The translations under genes were made by a program, and so were the position numbers. The notes under the pieces were generated by a model that saw nothing but the letters and a program-made list of their open reading frames with translations, was not told where the DNA came from and did no database searches. A DNA stretch of 64,000 nucleotides from Coix lacryma-jobi var. lacryma-jobi (taxonomy: Eukaryota; Streptophyta; Magnoliopsida; Poales; Poaceae): the NCBI GenBank assembly GCA_009763385.1, contig CM019825.1:121211631-121275630 (forward strand), in the 5' to 3' direction. Each line of letters begins with the position of its first letter. The stretch's first letter is position 1. Of the stretch, positions 21,045-31,509 are shown piece by piece.

Positions 21045-21444
21045 CTTTTAGAGAGACAAAATCTATACCTATATATATCTATATATGTATATTATATCTA
21101 TACATAATAATTAAGAGACAAAATGTTTTGTGCAAAATCTTTTGTCCAACTAAGAGATCGACTCGGTTATCGTTTGTATAATACTACTGTGGCTCGGTCT
21201 CAGTCATTAACTTGGGTGTTCTGGAACGGGCCACGCTGTCGATATCATGTAGGAGCATGTCACCGCTTTGCTGCAGTTCGGCAAGCGCTGCATGACTGGA
21301 TGCTTCATGGTTGCTGTACCTGTGCCGCCGCAGGACGAGAAGACAAAGACAACGGCAGGTTACCGCATGCTGGTGTGCCTGAGAGGAAGAAGCTCTTATC
21401 TGCCATGATGTCTTCCTCGGAAAGAGCCGATACGATGTGTGTTT
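21045..21444. other. Spacer between element Z and MITE
   Basis: About 400 bases. It begins AT-rich, with GAGACAAAAT repeated at about 21053 and 21114, and then becomes more balanced. A 92-codon minus-strand frame (21184-21462) has protein-like composition, but I cannot identify it. No gene is claimed. Confidence 0.4.
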
Positions 21445-21618
21445 GGGTGTGTCTGGTTTCACCCCTCTAAACTTTAGTCAATAATAAATTTTAGTCATTT
21501 GTAATAGTAACACCGTTACTAAAGAAACTAGAAAGAATTTTTAGTCCCTTTTAATAGGGATATTTGACATTTTAGCCAATAAAAGGGACTGTTTAGAGAG
21601 ATAAAACCAAACACACCC
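21445..21618. mobile_element. MITE with GGGTGTGT terminal inverted repeats
   Basis: 174 bases with long imperfect inverted ends: GGGTGTGTCTGGTTTCACC at the left and the reverse of GGATAAAACCAAACACACCC-like sequence at the right. Both continue into a CTCTAAAC..TAGTC stretch. Flanks TTT and TTA could be a degenerate TTA-type target duplication, which would suggest a Tourist/PIF-like MITE. It has no coding capacity. Confidence 0.65.
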
Positions 21619-21649
21619 TTAAATCGAGCAACGCGACCCTCACAGCTCC

Positions 21650-21935
21650 GGGTGTCCGCATTTATGCCTTAACCGCACTCAGTGTCTCAGTGACCTCCTG
21701 CTCAGCCACACGTGGATCGAGCCAAACAACACCACTGACCGACGAGCACAACCTTGTCTGACCGCTGTCAACATCTTTCCGCCCTGTGCCTACATTGCCT
21801 CCGTCTCGAGCACATCGCGGGTCTCTCCACCCTCCACTGCGCTGCCCCCGCGACGCTCGAGGAGCTCTGGCTGGAGCATGTCCGCGATACGTTGTCGCTA
21901 GAACTGGACACGCCTCTCCTTTTTTTCTTATATTA
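21650..21935 (+). pseudogene. Leucine-rich gene fragment
   Basis: In one plus-strand frame (about 21754-21930) the sequence encodes a Leu/His/Cys-rich stretch (HLSALCLHCLRLEHIAGLST, then LEELWLEHV) that looks like F-box/LRR or similar leucine-rich repeats. No start codon, domain boundary or splice signal is clear, and an AT-rich tract follows. It is probably a broken or captured fragment; identity is uncertain. Confidence 0.35.
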
Positions 21936-22166
21936 TAGAAAAGATAAATAAAAAATCAGTATCGTGTGTGTTTATTAAAACTTTAACTCTTCAGTAATAA
22001 ACAAATAAATAAGTGTTCATGTCGATAATTTGCTGATATAGTTCTGGTTAGAAATAAATTATTAGTATAATCTAAATTAGCCAGTGGCTTAACTAATCAA
22101 AGCAAAAACAAAAATCTTAATCAATTTGTCATCCAATAAATATTTCTTTTTATTGTTCACATATAC

Positions 22167-22182
22167 CAGTACAACAGAATTG
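22167..22182 (+). repeat. CACTA left terminal inverted repeat
   Basis: CAGTACAACAGAATTG matches the right end (CACTACTACATAACAA on the minus strand) at ten of the first thirteen positions. The third base G departs from the usual C. TAC precedes it. Confidence 0.65.
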
Positions 22183-22189
22183 AGCTTTA

Positions 22190-22412
22190 GCCCCGGTCGG
22201 CAAGGGCCTTTAGCCCCGGTTGCCGAGCCGGAACTACGCTTCCGGGACTAAAGCCCCCCCTAGTCCCGGCTCCGGCCACCGGGGCTAAAGCCCCCCCCTA
22301 GTCCCGGTTGGTAATACCAGCCGGGACTAAAGGGTGCTGTCAGCGGTGCAACGCAGCAGCACCCTTTAGCCCCGGCTGGTATTACCAACCGGGACTAAAG
22401 GGTCCCCTGGTT
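22190..22412. repeat. CACTA left subterminal repeats
   Basis: Several direct and inverted copies of TTTAGTCCCGG / CCGGGACTAAAG, including a long palindrome around GGTAATACCAGCCGGGACTAAAGGG...TTTAGCCCCGGCTGGTATTACC (about 22308-22400). In En/Spm elements such repeats are binding sites for the TnpA-type protein (established for the family). Confidence 0.8.
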
Positions 22413-22869
22413 TTTCCTTTTTATTTTTATTTCAGTTCTGTTTTTAGTTTGTTTATTTATTTAATAGGTTTTCCAATATATATTCTTTGCTGCTAATATA
22501 TATAATTATATATATTAGCAGCATAACACAATAAGCTTATTGGATGCATATATAATTGAACTATAGAACTACGTATATAATATATATAAATATACGTACA
22601 TAAAATTACAAACAATATACATATAGGAGTTGTCTAAATATCTATCTACACAAGTTGTACTCCAAAGTTAATACTGTAAACCTATTACAAGTTGTACTCC
22701 ATCTAAAGATCTACAGGTCATACAAATGATCATCATTGTTTGGAATCAACTTCTCGTTGGTATTATAGTAGAACTCGTCGTTTGGATTTATGACTTGTTC
22801 ATGAAGAAATCCTGCTATTGTCTCTTGTATTGCTTTCAATTGGCCTTGTAGCATCACTTTTGCTTCAAC
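22413..22869. other. CACTA 3' non-coding region
   Basis: AT-rich stretch between the left subterminal repeats and the Ulp1 remnant, with ATATAT runs and an imperfect palindrome at about 22491-22524. No coding region seen. Confidence 0.5.
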
Positions 22870-24266
22870 CAGTCAGTCTTCAATTGGAATTAAAAAGATA
22901 TTAGTTATATATCTATTATCAATATTAAGTCTATAAAAAATGAAAAGAAACATGTTACGTACTTTGATGATTTCCTCAGGAATTCTATTTGATTCTATCA
23001 TCATGTACTCGCAAACATAGAATCCACATAAGTTGGTAACCTGTTTTTGTCTCAAAATCCACTGTAGAATGAAAAGATTCATCTCGTAATAAAGATATGA
23101 TATATGACATGATATAATAAAGATACACGTACATTGACGAAGGGTGTAAACTTACTAGTAGTCGTGACTTTATTGTAAGTGGGGCCTTACACTGACTCAT
23201 ACGTTCCCGAGCAAATGAATTTTTCTCAAACCCTAATCCGGCCAATGAAACATTAATAGTTGGATCATTATTTATTAATTAGTATACATATATACAAGCT
23301 TAGTCTATACTTTAAGCATGCAAGCTAGGGATCGAAAAATTACCTTTGGAGGATGTTTATCATATCTTGGTAATCTTCTTGCGATTGCTCAACGAGTCAT
23401 AGATTAACACATTGCTGTGTTTGAGATCGATGACCATCAATATCCAGTGATAGCTGTTCATACACATGATTCATATATATATATATTATTAGGGTTAAGT
23501 AAAATAAAATGTGCACATACTTATTATTAACTATATATGTCTCACGCACTTAAAGTTGTATGGGAAGAGAATTCTTTCTCTATCTTTTTGGTTCACGAAG
23601 AACCTCATGAGATTCATACACGACTCATCGCTCCAAGTCGCTGAAGGGTTTGGAGCCTTGAAAACAACATATGGATCAACAAACCCAACAGAATTGTCAT
23701 GTTTATCTCTGAGCTGAGTCATCTGATACCTGCAAAAATATCGAGTCGATCCACAAGTATGTGTGTAAGAATACTACGTACTATATACACATACTAGAGA
23801 GTTCAATGAAAACTATAAAAAGAAACACTTACAAACAATAGCAGCTAAGGAACGATTTGTCCAGTGCGTCCATATGACATAGCTGGTGTGTTTCCTCCAT
23901 TTGGACTAAGATTAGGTCATCACCGCGGAAGTAGTGATGGTTCCGAATTCGGACAGAAATCCAATTGACATCACCGTCTTTAGAAGCCTCCATGCACCAT
24001 TTGTTGATTGCAAACATCTGCGTACCAAGTACATGTAAGTGATTGGGGTTCATTAGACTCCTGCCCGGTGCAAAATTTCTCCTCCATTCATCAACTACTT
24101 CCGCTCGTGGAAACTCCAGCCCCAGTAGTAGCAATATTTTTAATCGTGTCGTACGGGAGACCGCTCTCAATGATAAAATCTTCAATTGAGTCCATCTCAG
24201 ACAAAGTGGTCTCTCCAGATTTCTGTTGTACAATGCACATGTTTCAACCATACTGATTTTGCACAA
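22870..24266 (-). pseudogene. CACTA-borne Ulp1-like (C48) cysteine protease, several exons
   Basis: Ulp1-type proteases remove SUMO-like tags; in plants a C48 domain is often carried by CACTA and Mutator-like elements. Minus-strand pieces in order: 24266-23829 (a linker ending HMDALDKSFLSCYCL); about 23722-23531 (VGFVDPYVVF, then a RILFPYNF motif); about 23465-23330 with HWILMVIDLKHSNVLIYD, containing the catalytic His and Asp; and about 23100-22880 with TNLCGFYVCE, containing the catalytic Cys. Pieces are separated by AT-rich introns with plausible GT/AG borders. Catalytic residues are preserved, but I cannot confirm a continuous spliced frame, so it is listed as a pseudogene. Confidence 0.65.
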
Positions 24267-24568
24267 CTAACGGGGACAAAGGTCTTGATGTTTCCCCAAG
24301 CTGTGGAACACTCTTTCCCACTTTCTTCTGTTGGATTGTTGTTCTTTTGCGGACTTCATAAGAGAGCGTTCGTAATCTGATTTTCGCGGAGCCTTTCGGG
24401 CTTCACGCATCTTGATACCATGTTGGTCCACCCTTTCCATAACTCCTGTGGGTTTAACAAGAGGTAAGGCTTCTCCGGGTTCCTCTTCGCTTTAGCACGG
24501 CGTCACATTCATCTAAAAATTTTCGCACATCTTTTTTCACCGTAATTTCTAACTCCTCATTAGTCTTT

Positions 24569-24997
24569 TCATAAGCTAATTTCTCTTGGGCTTTTTTCCT
24601 GATGCAGGAGCCTTCTTCTTTGGAGGTGGGCCTTTGGTTGTATGGCGGCGGACCGCTTCTTAGGGCGCGTGGTGGAGGCGGCGGTGTTGGAGCCCGCGGT
24701 GGAGGTTTGTGGCGTTGGAGCCCGCGGTGGAGGAGATGGTAGGCCCGGTGGCGGTGTTGGAGCCCGCGGTGGATGTTTGTGGCATTGGAGCCCGCGGTGG
24801 AGGAGATGGTGGGGCCGGTGGCAGTGTTGGAGCCCGCGGTGGAGATCTTTGTGCAGGAGATGGGGTTGAAGTCGTGTCCTCCAACACATCGTCACCGCCC
24901 GCAGCACTCTGATGCGCTGGGGAACAATGATGAACTGGACTATATTTCCTGCTACGCAAAACAACGAATGATGTGAGCATCCAACTAATATATACAT
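24569..24997 (-). CDS. Proline-rich linker exon of CACTA second gene
   Basis: A low-complexity open stretch on the minus strand encoding repeats built from PPRAP and TSTAGSN. The underlying DNA is a minisatellite of GGAGCCCGCGGTGGAGG-like units (about 24675-24845). In related elements such a linker joins the Transposase_24 part to the Ulp1 part. The frame is uncertain, because all three minus-strand frames are open through the repeat. Confidence 0.45.
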   Translation of the reverse strand: MYILVGCSHHSLFCVAGNIVQFIIVPQRIRVLRAVTMCWRTRLQPHLLHKDLHRGLQHCHRPHHLLHRGLQCHKHPPRAPTPPPGLPSPPPRAPTPQTSTAGSNTAASTTRPKKRSAAIQPKAHLQRRRLLHQEKSPREISL

Positions 24998-25005
24998 ATA
25001 GGAAG

Positions 25006-25850
25006 TTAGTGTAATAAAAATTGTTTCTCGTTCACGCGCACACTACCTATGGTGAGGATCTTGATCAGTAGGCGGAGGTTGCAGCGGTGACACTCCTGTC
25101 GTGCTTGAACTAGCCTCTGTGCTGCTCTTGAAATTTGCGGGCCCCAATCAAGCTCCCCGTCATTAGGGTTTATGGTTCCCCCATGAGCGTAGAACCAATT
25201 CCTGGACCGTTCACTCCAATTTCTTCTTATTGTCTCCGGGACTACCCCTCTGGCAAGCATCTCCTGTTCCTGTCTCTCCCACTGTGGAAGGGCAGTCTTA
25301 TAGCCACCTGATCCTAAATGATGGTGGTATTTCTTCTGAGCTGCATTCTGTTTGTTTACTCTGACCCGGGCCTCGCTCTCTTGTGATCTTTTGTACTGTA
25401 CAAATTGATCCCAATCGGCCCTTATCTTGACATACGCCTTAGAGTTGAAATCTGGCGTCTCGTTCTTCAGCACAAACTTGTGGTACAATTTCTTCTTCCA
25501 GTCCTGAAAAAGTGTGGCCATCTTCTTCATTGTCCACTCCCGAATTCGCCTCAGCAGCTCCTCATCATCCGTGTCGAACGAGAAATGAGCTTGGATGTCA
25601 TCCCAGACTAGCTGCTTGTCAAGATTGGAGATATAACTGATCTCGGGAGCACTTAGTCTCTCTTTCCATTCACGGGCACTTATTGGAATCTGATCTCTCA
25701 CAAGGAACCCACAGTGAAAGACATATTCTGTGCATGGGGTCCTAGTGGTTGGCCTGAGCCATATCGAATTCGTGAGATTACATGACGGCCCTTCAACGGC
25801 CTCTTCGGCCCTCGTTTTGGTCTGCTCTGCCCCATCGCAGACGTCGATCC
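25006..25850 (-). CDS. Transposase_24-like protein of the CACTA element (main exon)
   Basis: The open frame at 25701-25006 encodes a domain matching the plant En/Spm Transposase_24 family. It has VRDQIPISAREW near the start, then a region with LDKQLVWDDIQAHF, then a basic-aromatic segment (DWKKKLYHKF), and a tail GGTINPNDGELDW. Such proteins are the second, DNA-binding-type products of CACTA elements. Coding sequence upstream (about 25850-25702) is in a different frame, with one frame change near the VRDQ motif, so either an intron border was misjudged or there is a one-base break. A GT donor follows at about 25049. Confidence 0.65.
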
Positions 25851-25960
25851 AGAGGGCTACATATAGGTAAAGACACGAGATGAAACCTTAATACAAGTTG
25901 AGATATAAAACCAATCAAGTAAATGTAAAACCCTAAAAGACATATTGTATATATATATAC

Positions 25961-26128
25961 CTCGCCCTGTCTTGCCTTCTTCCATCTCAACCTGTGCTCA
26001 GGGGGATTTTCATCAGGCATGGTCATGTCTTCGTAATTCAATAAGTATGACTCCCCGTCATCGTCGCACGGAGGGCGATTTTGATTATTCATCATTTCCT
26101 CCTCCATGTTCTCATTGGGGTCGGCCAT
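25961..26128 (-). CDS. First coding exon of CACTA second gene
   Basis: It starts with ATG at 26128 and encodes a short acidic segment (MADPNENMEEEM, later a MPDENPPEHRLRWKKARQGE-like end). It ends in a clear GTATAT donor site at 25960. The same kind of acidic first exon precedes Transposase_24 in related elements. The link to 25850 is inferred from orientation and spacing. Confidence 0.6.
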
Positions 26129-26166
26129 TTCTGCGGAATATTAAAAATATATACAATATGATCGAA

Positions 26167-26980
26167 CACTTAGGAGGAGCTTTATACATGTATGCGAAAC
26201 CAAAACCGAAAACTAGGGGTTTAGGGTTTAGGGTTTGGGATTTAGGGGTTTGGGGTTTAGGGTTTCGGGGTTCGGGGTTTCGGGGTTTAGGGTTTCGGGG
26301 TTTAGGGGTTTAGAGTTTCAGGGTTTAGGGTTCGGGGTTTCGGGGTTTAGGGTTTCGGGTTTTAGGGTTTGAGGGTTTAGGGTTTTAGGGTTTTGAGTTT
26401 TAGGTGACATGTAAATCGCGAACATTAAAAATAACATATATTCGTAAAGAGGCAATTCAACTTTAAAAATAAAATGAGAAGCATATCTGTCAAAATATAT
26501 CTGTAACACTTAGGGAGCTTTATACATGTATGCGAAACCAAAACCGAAAACTAGGGGTTTAGGTGTTTAGGGTTTAGGGTTAGGGTTGGGGTTTAGGGTT
26601 TAGGTTTCGGGGTTTAGGGGTTCGGGGTTTCGGGGTTTAGGGTTTCGGGGTTTGAGGTTTAGGGGTTTAGGATTTGGGGGGTTTAGGGTTTCGAGGTTTA
26701 GGGTTTCAGGGTTTCGGGGTTTGGGGTTTCAGGGTTTAGGGGTTTAGGGTTTCGGGGGGTTTAGGGTTTCGGGGTTCAGGGTTTCAGGGTTTAGGGGTTC
26801 GGGGTTTCGGGGTTTAGGGTTTCGGGGTTTAGGGTTAGGGTTAGGGTTTCGGGTTTTAGGGTTTCAAGTTTTAGGTGACATGTAATCGCCAACATTAAAA
26901 ATAACATATATTCGTAAAGAGACAATTCAACATTAAAAATAACACGAAGAAGCATATCTGTCAAAATATCTCTAAGTGTA
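26167..26980. repeat. Tandem pair of telomere-like repeat blocks inside the CACTA element
   Basis: Degenerate (TTTAGGG)n and TTTCGGGG-like repeats fill about 26212-26400 and 26553-26875. Each block has the same left flank (CACTTAGGAGGAGCTTTATACATG at 26167, near-identical at 26517) and right flank (GGTGACATGTAA.TCGC at 26403 and 26873). The whole unit of about 350-450 bases is therefore tandemly duplicated. Confidence 0.8.
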
Positions 26981-27249
26981 AATACATGTTTAAACATATC
27001 CAAGTGATTTTCTATGCATTCCAACATGACACATGATTTTTCGAGGAACACATATTTCTATGTGTGATAAATACATTTTAAACATATCTAAGTGATTTTC
27101 TAATGCATTCCAACATGATTTTCCTTGTCACGTAATTTACACACCGTGAACGAGAACGACGGCGAGGATGACGACAGTGAGGATGACGACGGTGAGGATG
27201 ACGGTGACGGCGACGAGTTCGGTGGATCGGACACCACAACTACAGGTCG
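26981..27249 (+). other. Spacer with GAT/GAC-rich minisatellite
   Basis: AT-rich sequence with partial repeats of TAAACATATC.AAGTGATTTTCTA (about 26990 and 27073). It is followed at 27145-27225 by GACGACGGTGAGGATGACG-type repeats that would encode an acidic tract in one frame. No gene is claimed. Confidence 0.4.
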
Positions 27250-27659
27250 ACGCGACCAATCACTTTTTATCTACATGTGTAAACATATATTTGTTAGGTT
27301 AAAAAAACATATATGCGATTTTCCTATAATATTATTCTATTTATATTCATTATCTATAAATATATATATATATATTCGTATTCATTATTCTATAATATAT
27401 TAGATTTTCCTTTTTTATAAATATATGTCTATTTTTATTTATTTTATATATATCATTTTCTTTATATAATATATATATCTATTTATATATCTATCATTTA
27501 ACTTTATCTATATATATCTATCAATTTAACTTTTTCTATTAATATTTATCTGAATATATTAATTTTCTATCTATATATATATATCAATTTTCCTTTTTCT
27601 ATATATATTATTTTCTATATATATATATATATCATTTTCGTTTCTTTATTTTCTTTTTT
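27250..27659. repeat. AT-rich microsatellite tract
   Basis: About 400 bases dominated by (TA)n and TATATATCTAT runs, with poly-T patches and no coding potential. Confidence 0.75.
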
Positions 27660-28110
27660 ACACTCACACTGCACACACACTTGCACACACGCGCGCACAC
27701 AGACACGGCGCGCGCGCACACATAGGACGGCGACGCTCGGCAGACGGCTGGACGACGGTACGGCACACGAGGCGGCGAGGGAGGATGAGGCTCGACGGCG
27801 GTGAGGGAGCGAGGCCGAGGCTCGACGATGCGGAGGAAGCTCGACGGTGAGGATGGAGCGAGGCGCGCTGACGGCGAGGACGGAGCTTGACGGCGGCGCA
27901 CGGAGGCTCGACGGCGAGGGAGGATGAGGACGAGGCGGGCGCGAACGACGAGGACGACGGCGAGGAAGGCTGAGGGAGGCGCAGAGCTCGACGGCGAGGA
28001 CACGGCGGCGCGAGGGAGCGGCGAGGACGGCGGCGATGGAGAGGCCCGAGGGGCGGCGGCGCGGACGGAGCGGGCAACTGCGTCGATCTGGGGAAGATTT
28101 GAAGGCACTG
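27660..28110. repeat. CA/GC dinucleotide tract and CTCGACGGCGAGG minisatellite
   Basis: It begins with an (AC)n/(GC)n tract (27660-27725) and continues with irregular copies of CTCGACGGCGAGGA. It is strongly GC- and CpG-rich against an AT-rich background. All frames are open through it, so the reading frames here are low-complexity. It may act as a CpG-rich promoter or leader for the gene at 26128 (inference). Confidence 0.55.
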
Positions 28111-28117
28111 TGCCCTA

Positions 28118-28305
28118 TATACCCGGGAGGACCTTTAGTCCCGGGGCGTATTACGCACCGGGACTAAAGGGCTTTTAGTCCCGGTGCGTAATACGCCCCG
28201 GGACTGAAGGGTTGGACCTTTAGTCCCGGGCGGGCTTACGCACCGGCCTAAGTGGTCTTTAGTCCCGGTGCATAAGACGGCCCGGGACTAAAGGGTCCTT
28301 GCCGC
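28118..28305. repeat. Internal cluster of subterminal-type palindromes
   Basis: Four copies of TTTAGTCCCGG and its reverse, arranged as palindromes around GCGTATTACGC and GTGCGTAATACGC. They closely resemble the subterminal repeats at both ends of the CACTA element but lie in the middle, upstream of the second gene. Confidence 0.8.
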
Positions 28306-28990
28306 CACAGTTTTGGGGTTTCAGTATTTTGGGTTTTGTATTAAGTTTTCACTATATAAATATGTTGTAATTCTTGTTAATTCATAGTAAATTGAACAGT
28401 AGACATAAAATACTTAAAAATACAGTTTATATACTTTAACCTTATTATAGTAGAAAATTTTGTAGCATAAATTCTTTCTTTTTTTTATAATAACGAATAT
28501 AAAATATAAATAACCATTCATATGTGGTTAATGCAAAAATTTAATGTTCAATTTAAATTTTAAAAAATTGTTGGCTTTCAATAGAAAATTTATTGTCATA
28601 TCATTTGGACGTTAATCTTTTATTTATAACATAAAAAATCATTGCCCAATTTTGTTCTACGCGACAGATGCAGTAGTTTTAGATTTTTAGATTTAGTTTT
28701 TTCTTTTTAAATATATCTTAAATCTTTCTAATTGAACAGAAAATTAAATATTTCATATCTTTCTTTTAAAAATTAGTATGAGATTCTTTTGCTTAGTTTA
28801 CAAAAGAAAATGTTAAATTTTAGTATCTTCTTATATGTATTTGATGATTCACATCTAGAGAAGCACATAAATCAATGATCACTACTATATTATATATATC
28901 CATTATCAAATAAATGAAGTCATAATTAATTAATTATTACATAATATCTTTACAACCCACTATTAAGTGGGCACAACTGCGAACCTCCTC
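28306..28990. other. AT-rich interval downstream of TNP2
   Basis: Nearly 700 bases of AT-rich sequence with no coding region. CACTACTATAT occurs at 28880 but is not flanked by a matching duplication. Confidence 0.5.
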
Positions 28991-31150
28991 TTGACATATG
29001 TCACTTGGTTATGATCATTCCTTAACCATGGAGTTTCCTCATTGTTTAACAAAATGTTTGGGTCTTTGTTCACTTTGAATAGCGGAATTTGATCATCTCT
29101 TTCATAATCACCGACATGTCTGACTTGTCCTCATTCCCAATGTTTCTTTTCCCTGAAAGAACTATACGGCGCTTTGGCTCGTTGACGATCGAGTTGTTAT
29201 CATTTTTCCCTCTTTTGGTTTTGTAGACATGTCTTTCTCACCATAGAAACACCTGACTCACATCCGCGGCAAGGATAAATGGTTCATCTTTGTACCCAAT
29301 ATTGTTGAGGTCCACTGATGTCATCTCATACTCCTTGTCGACTGTTTACCCCACCTCCGGTACCGTCATCTTGACCCATTTACACCGGAACAAAGGGACT
29401 TTAAAATTAGGTGCATAGTCTAGTTCCCATATGTCATGTATGCAGCCATAATATGTTTGTTTGTTTCCCATTTGGATCTGTGGCATCCATGCGTACACCA
29501 CTGTTTTGTTGGTGCTCCTTCCCGTCTTGGGCTACTGTGTAAAATGTATTCCCATTGATCTCGTACCCTTTTGTATGTGCTGATATGCCACGATGGTTCT
29601 CTGGCCAACAAATAAGATGCTCATCTATGTTATCATCACCCTGACATTGTTTTCGTAACCAATCGCCAAAAGGTTTTGCATGTGTTTGACGTGTAATCCA
29701 AGATTCACTCTTCCCGGGCCACTTGGATCGAAGAATCCCTTATGTACCTCGATATATGGATCGACCATTGAGGAGTTCTGTAGAACTGTGTCAGTGTGCT
29801 TTATCGAAGTAATCGTCTCCTGTACCTATATGTTTTCTTCCCTAGATGTTCCCTTGCCACTGAGTCTGCCCCGTGTCGCGTTCAGGAACGCCAATCGGGT
29901 CAAGGTCTGGAATAAACTCCACACAAAACTCTATGACCTCTCTCTGTTCCGTGCCCTGGGCGATGCTTCCTTCAGGCCGAGAACGGTTATGAACATACAT
30001 ATTTTTTCAAGGACACTCATGAACCTCTCGAATGGGAACATGGTGTGTACGAACACAGGACCGAGAATAATGATCTCCTTGACCAGGTGAACTAGGGGTG
30101 TGTGTCATTGTTATCAAAGAAGGATGGAGGGAACACCAACTCAAAGCTACGAGAACAACCCATGAATCCAAGCAGGTTCACACAAAAGGTTCTTTGTCAG
30201 GTGCATCACGTCGATCGCATGGCGGACCTCTAGGACATGAATCATTTAAGTTGTAGCTCCCAGAATATGCGACTTCTTTCTTCCACATGGGTGTGTGTCG
30301 CGAACGTCTTTGGGAACAAGGTTCGCTGCCCCGTCCTATCCCTCTTCCAAAATACTACTTTCGTATCCTTCACCATTTCGAGTTATATCATCTCCGGTTC
30401 GTTATTGAGGCCTTCGGTTTTGGTGGTCTTTGCCATACCTTTAAAATGTTTGCCTTTCTTTCTTACTGGGTGGCCCATGGGAAAGAAAGATAAAACCGAC
30501 GGTGCCAAACATGTACACGACCTTCCTGACACTTTTTCAAAAACACTATCAGGTCTTCGAAACAGTGTGTGCATGCATTATATCCCTTGTTTGTCTGGCC
30601 TGAAAGATTACTTAGAGCCGGCCAATCATTGATTGTTCGAACAATAATGCTCGCAGGTCAAAGTGTTCCTGTTTGTACTCATCCCACACGCGTATGCCTG
30701 GTTTGCTCCATAGAAGTAGAAGTTCCTCAACTAATGGCCTCAGGTAGACATCGATGTCGTTGCCAGGTTGCTTCGGCCCTTGGATGAGCAACGGCATCAT
30801 AATGAACTTCCGCTTCATGCATAACCAACGGAGGAAGGTTGTAGATACATAGAGTAAGTGGCCAAGTGCTATGACTACTGCTTTGCTCCCCAAAAGGATT
30901 AAAACCATTCGTACTTAAAGCGAACCTCAAGTTTCTAGCCTCATCTGCAAACTCTGGGAATTCTCTGTCTATCGCTCTCCCGGGATCCATCAGCTGGGTG
31001 CCTCAGCATATTGTCTACCTTCCGATCTTCTTTATGCCACCGCAACAACTTTGCATTGTCCTTATTTCTGAACAAACGTTTCAAGTGTGGATTATAGGAG
31101 CATACCACATAACCTTGGTAGGGATTTTCTTCCTGCTTGGACGTTCTTCA
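28991..31150 (-). pseudogene. TNP2-type CACTA transposase, C-terminal two thirds (broken)
   Basis: On the minus strand successive fragments match the plant TNP2 transposase family. From 31150: a PTKVMWYAPII segment, FRNKDNAKLLRWHKEDRK, the REFPEFADEARNLRFALSTN segment (30990-30890), the core PLLIQGPKQPGNDIDVYLRP with RVWDEYKQEHFDLRALLF (about 30830-30640), and further downstream the DUF4216-like region with PNFKVPLFRCKWVKMT and TSVDLNNIGYKDEPFILA (about 29450-29250). Frameshifts and stop codons divide it, so no transposase can be made from it. TNP2 cuts the element ends in active CACTA elements. The N-terminal part lies at 42783-43596, across the inserted element B. Confidence 0.8.
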
Positions 31151-31509
31151 CCCCCTGCGGATACATGGTTGTATGCCGAGTCTCTGTGTGATGAGTGATT
31201 GTCAATGGAGATGATGCGCATGTTCTTTGGCTTGTGTTGTGCAGGTGTCGAGCACGGAGACAGTGATCGATGGCGGGTGAAGGTCAAGTTGCGACGTGCC
31301 TGCCGACGGACCGGCGCGATGAAGGATGGGCGTGCCGTGCGGCGGACGTGCCATGCCGATGTATCGGACGGTGAAGGGCGGACGTGGACTTGGACTGATG
31401 GACTGGAGGCCGGAGGATCAGCTGTGGTGGCTGGCAGCCTGCGACAGCGACAGGCGGAGAAGTGCGATCATGTCGGTGGAAGGGGTGCACAGGCGGTGCA
31501 TCCCTCTAT

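Noticed and set aside
26212..26875. Chromosome end (telomere)
   Set aside because: The repeats are degenerate, total well under 1 kb, and are flanked on both sides by CACTA sequence, so they are interstitial.
27632..28108. Long open frames on both strands in the GC-rich tract
   Set aside because: All frames are open through a simple CTCGACGGCGAGG repeat. Composition is Pro/Ser/Arg low complexity, not a protein.
28880..28893. CACTACTATAT as a terminus of a second CACTA element
   Set aside because: No matching inverted end or three-base duplication was found, and the surroundings are AT-rich, where such a match is likely by chance.
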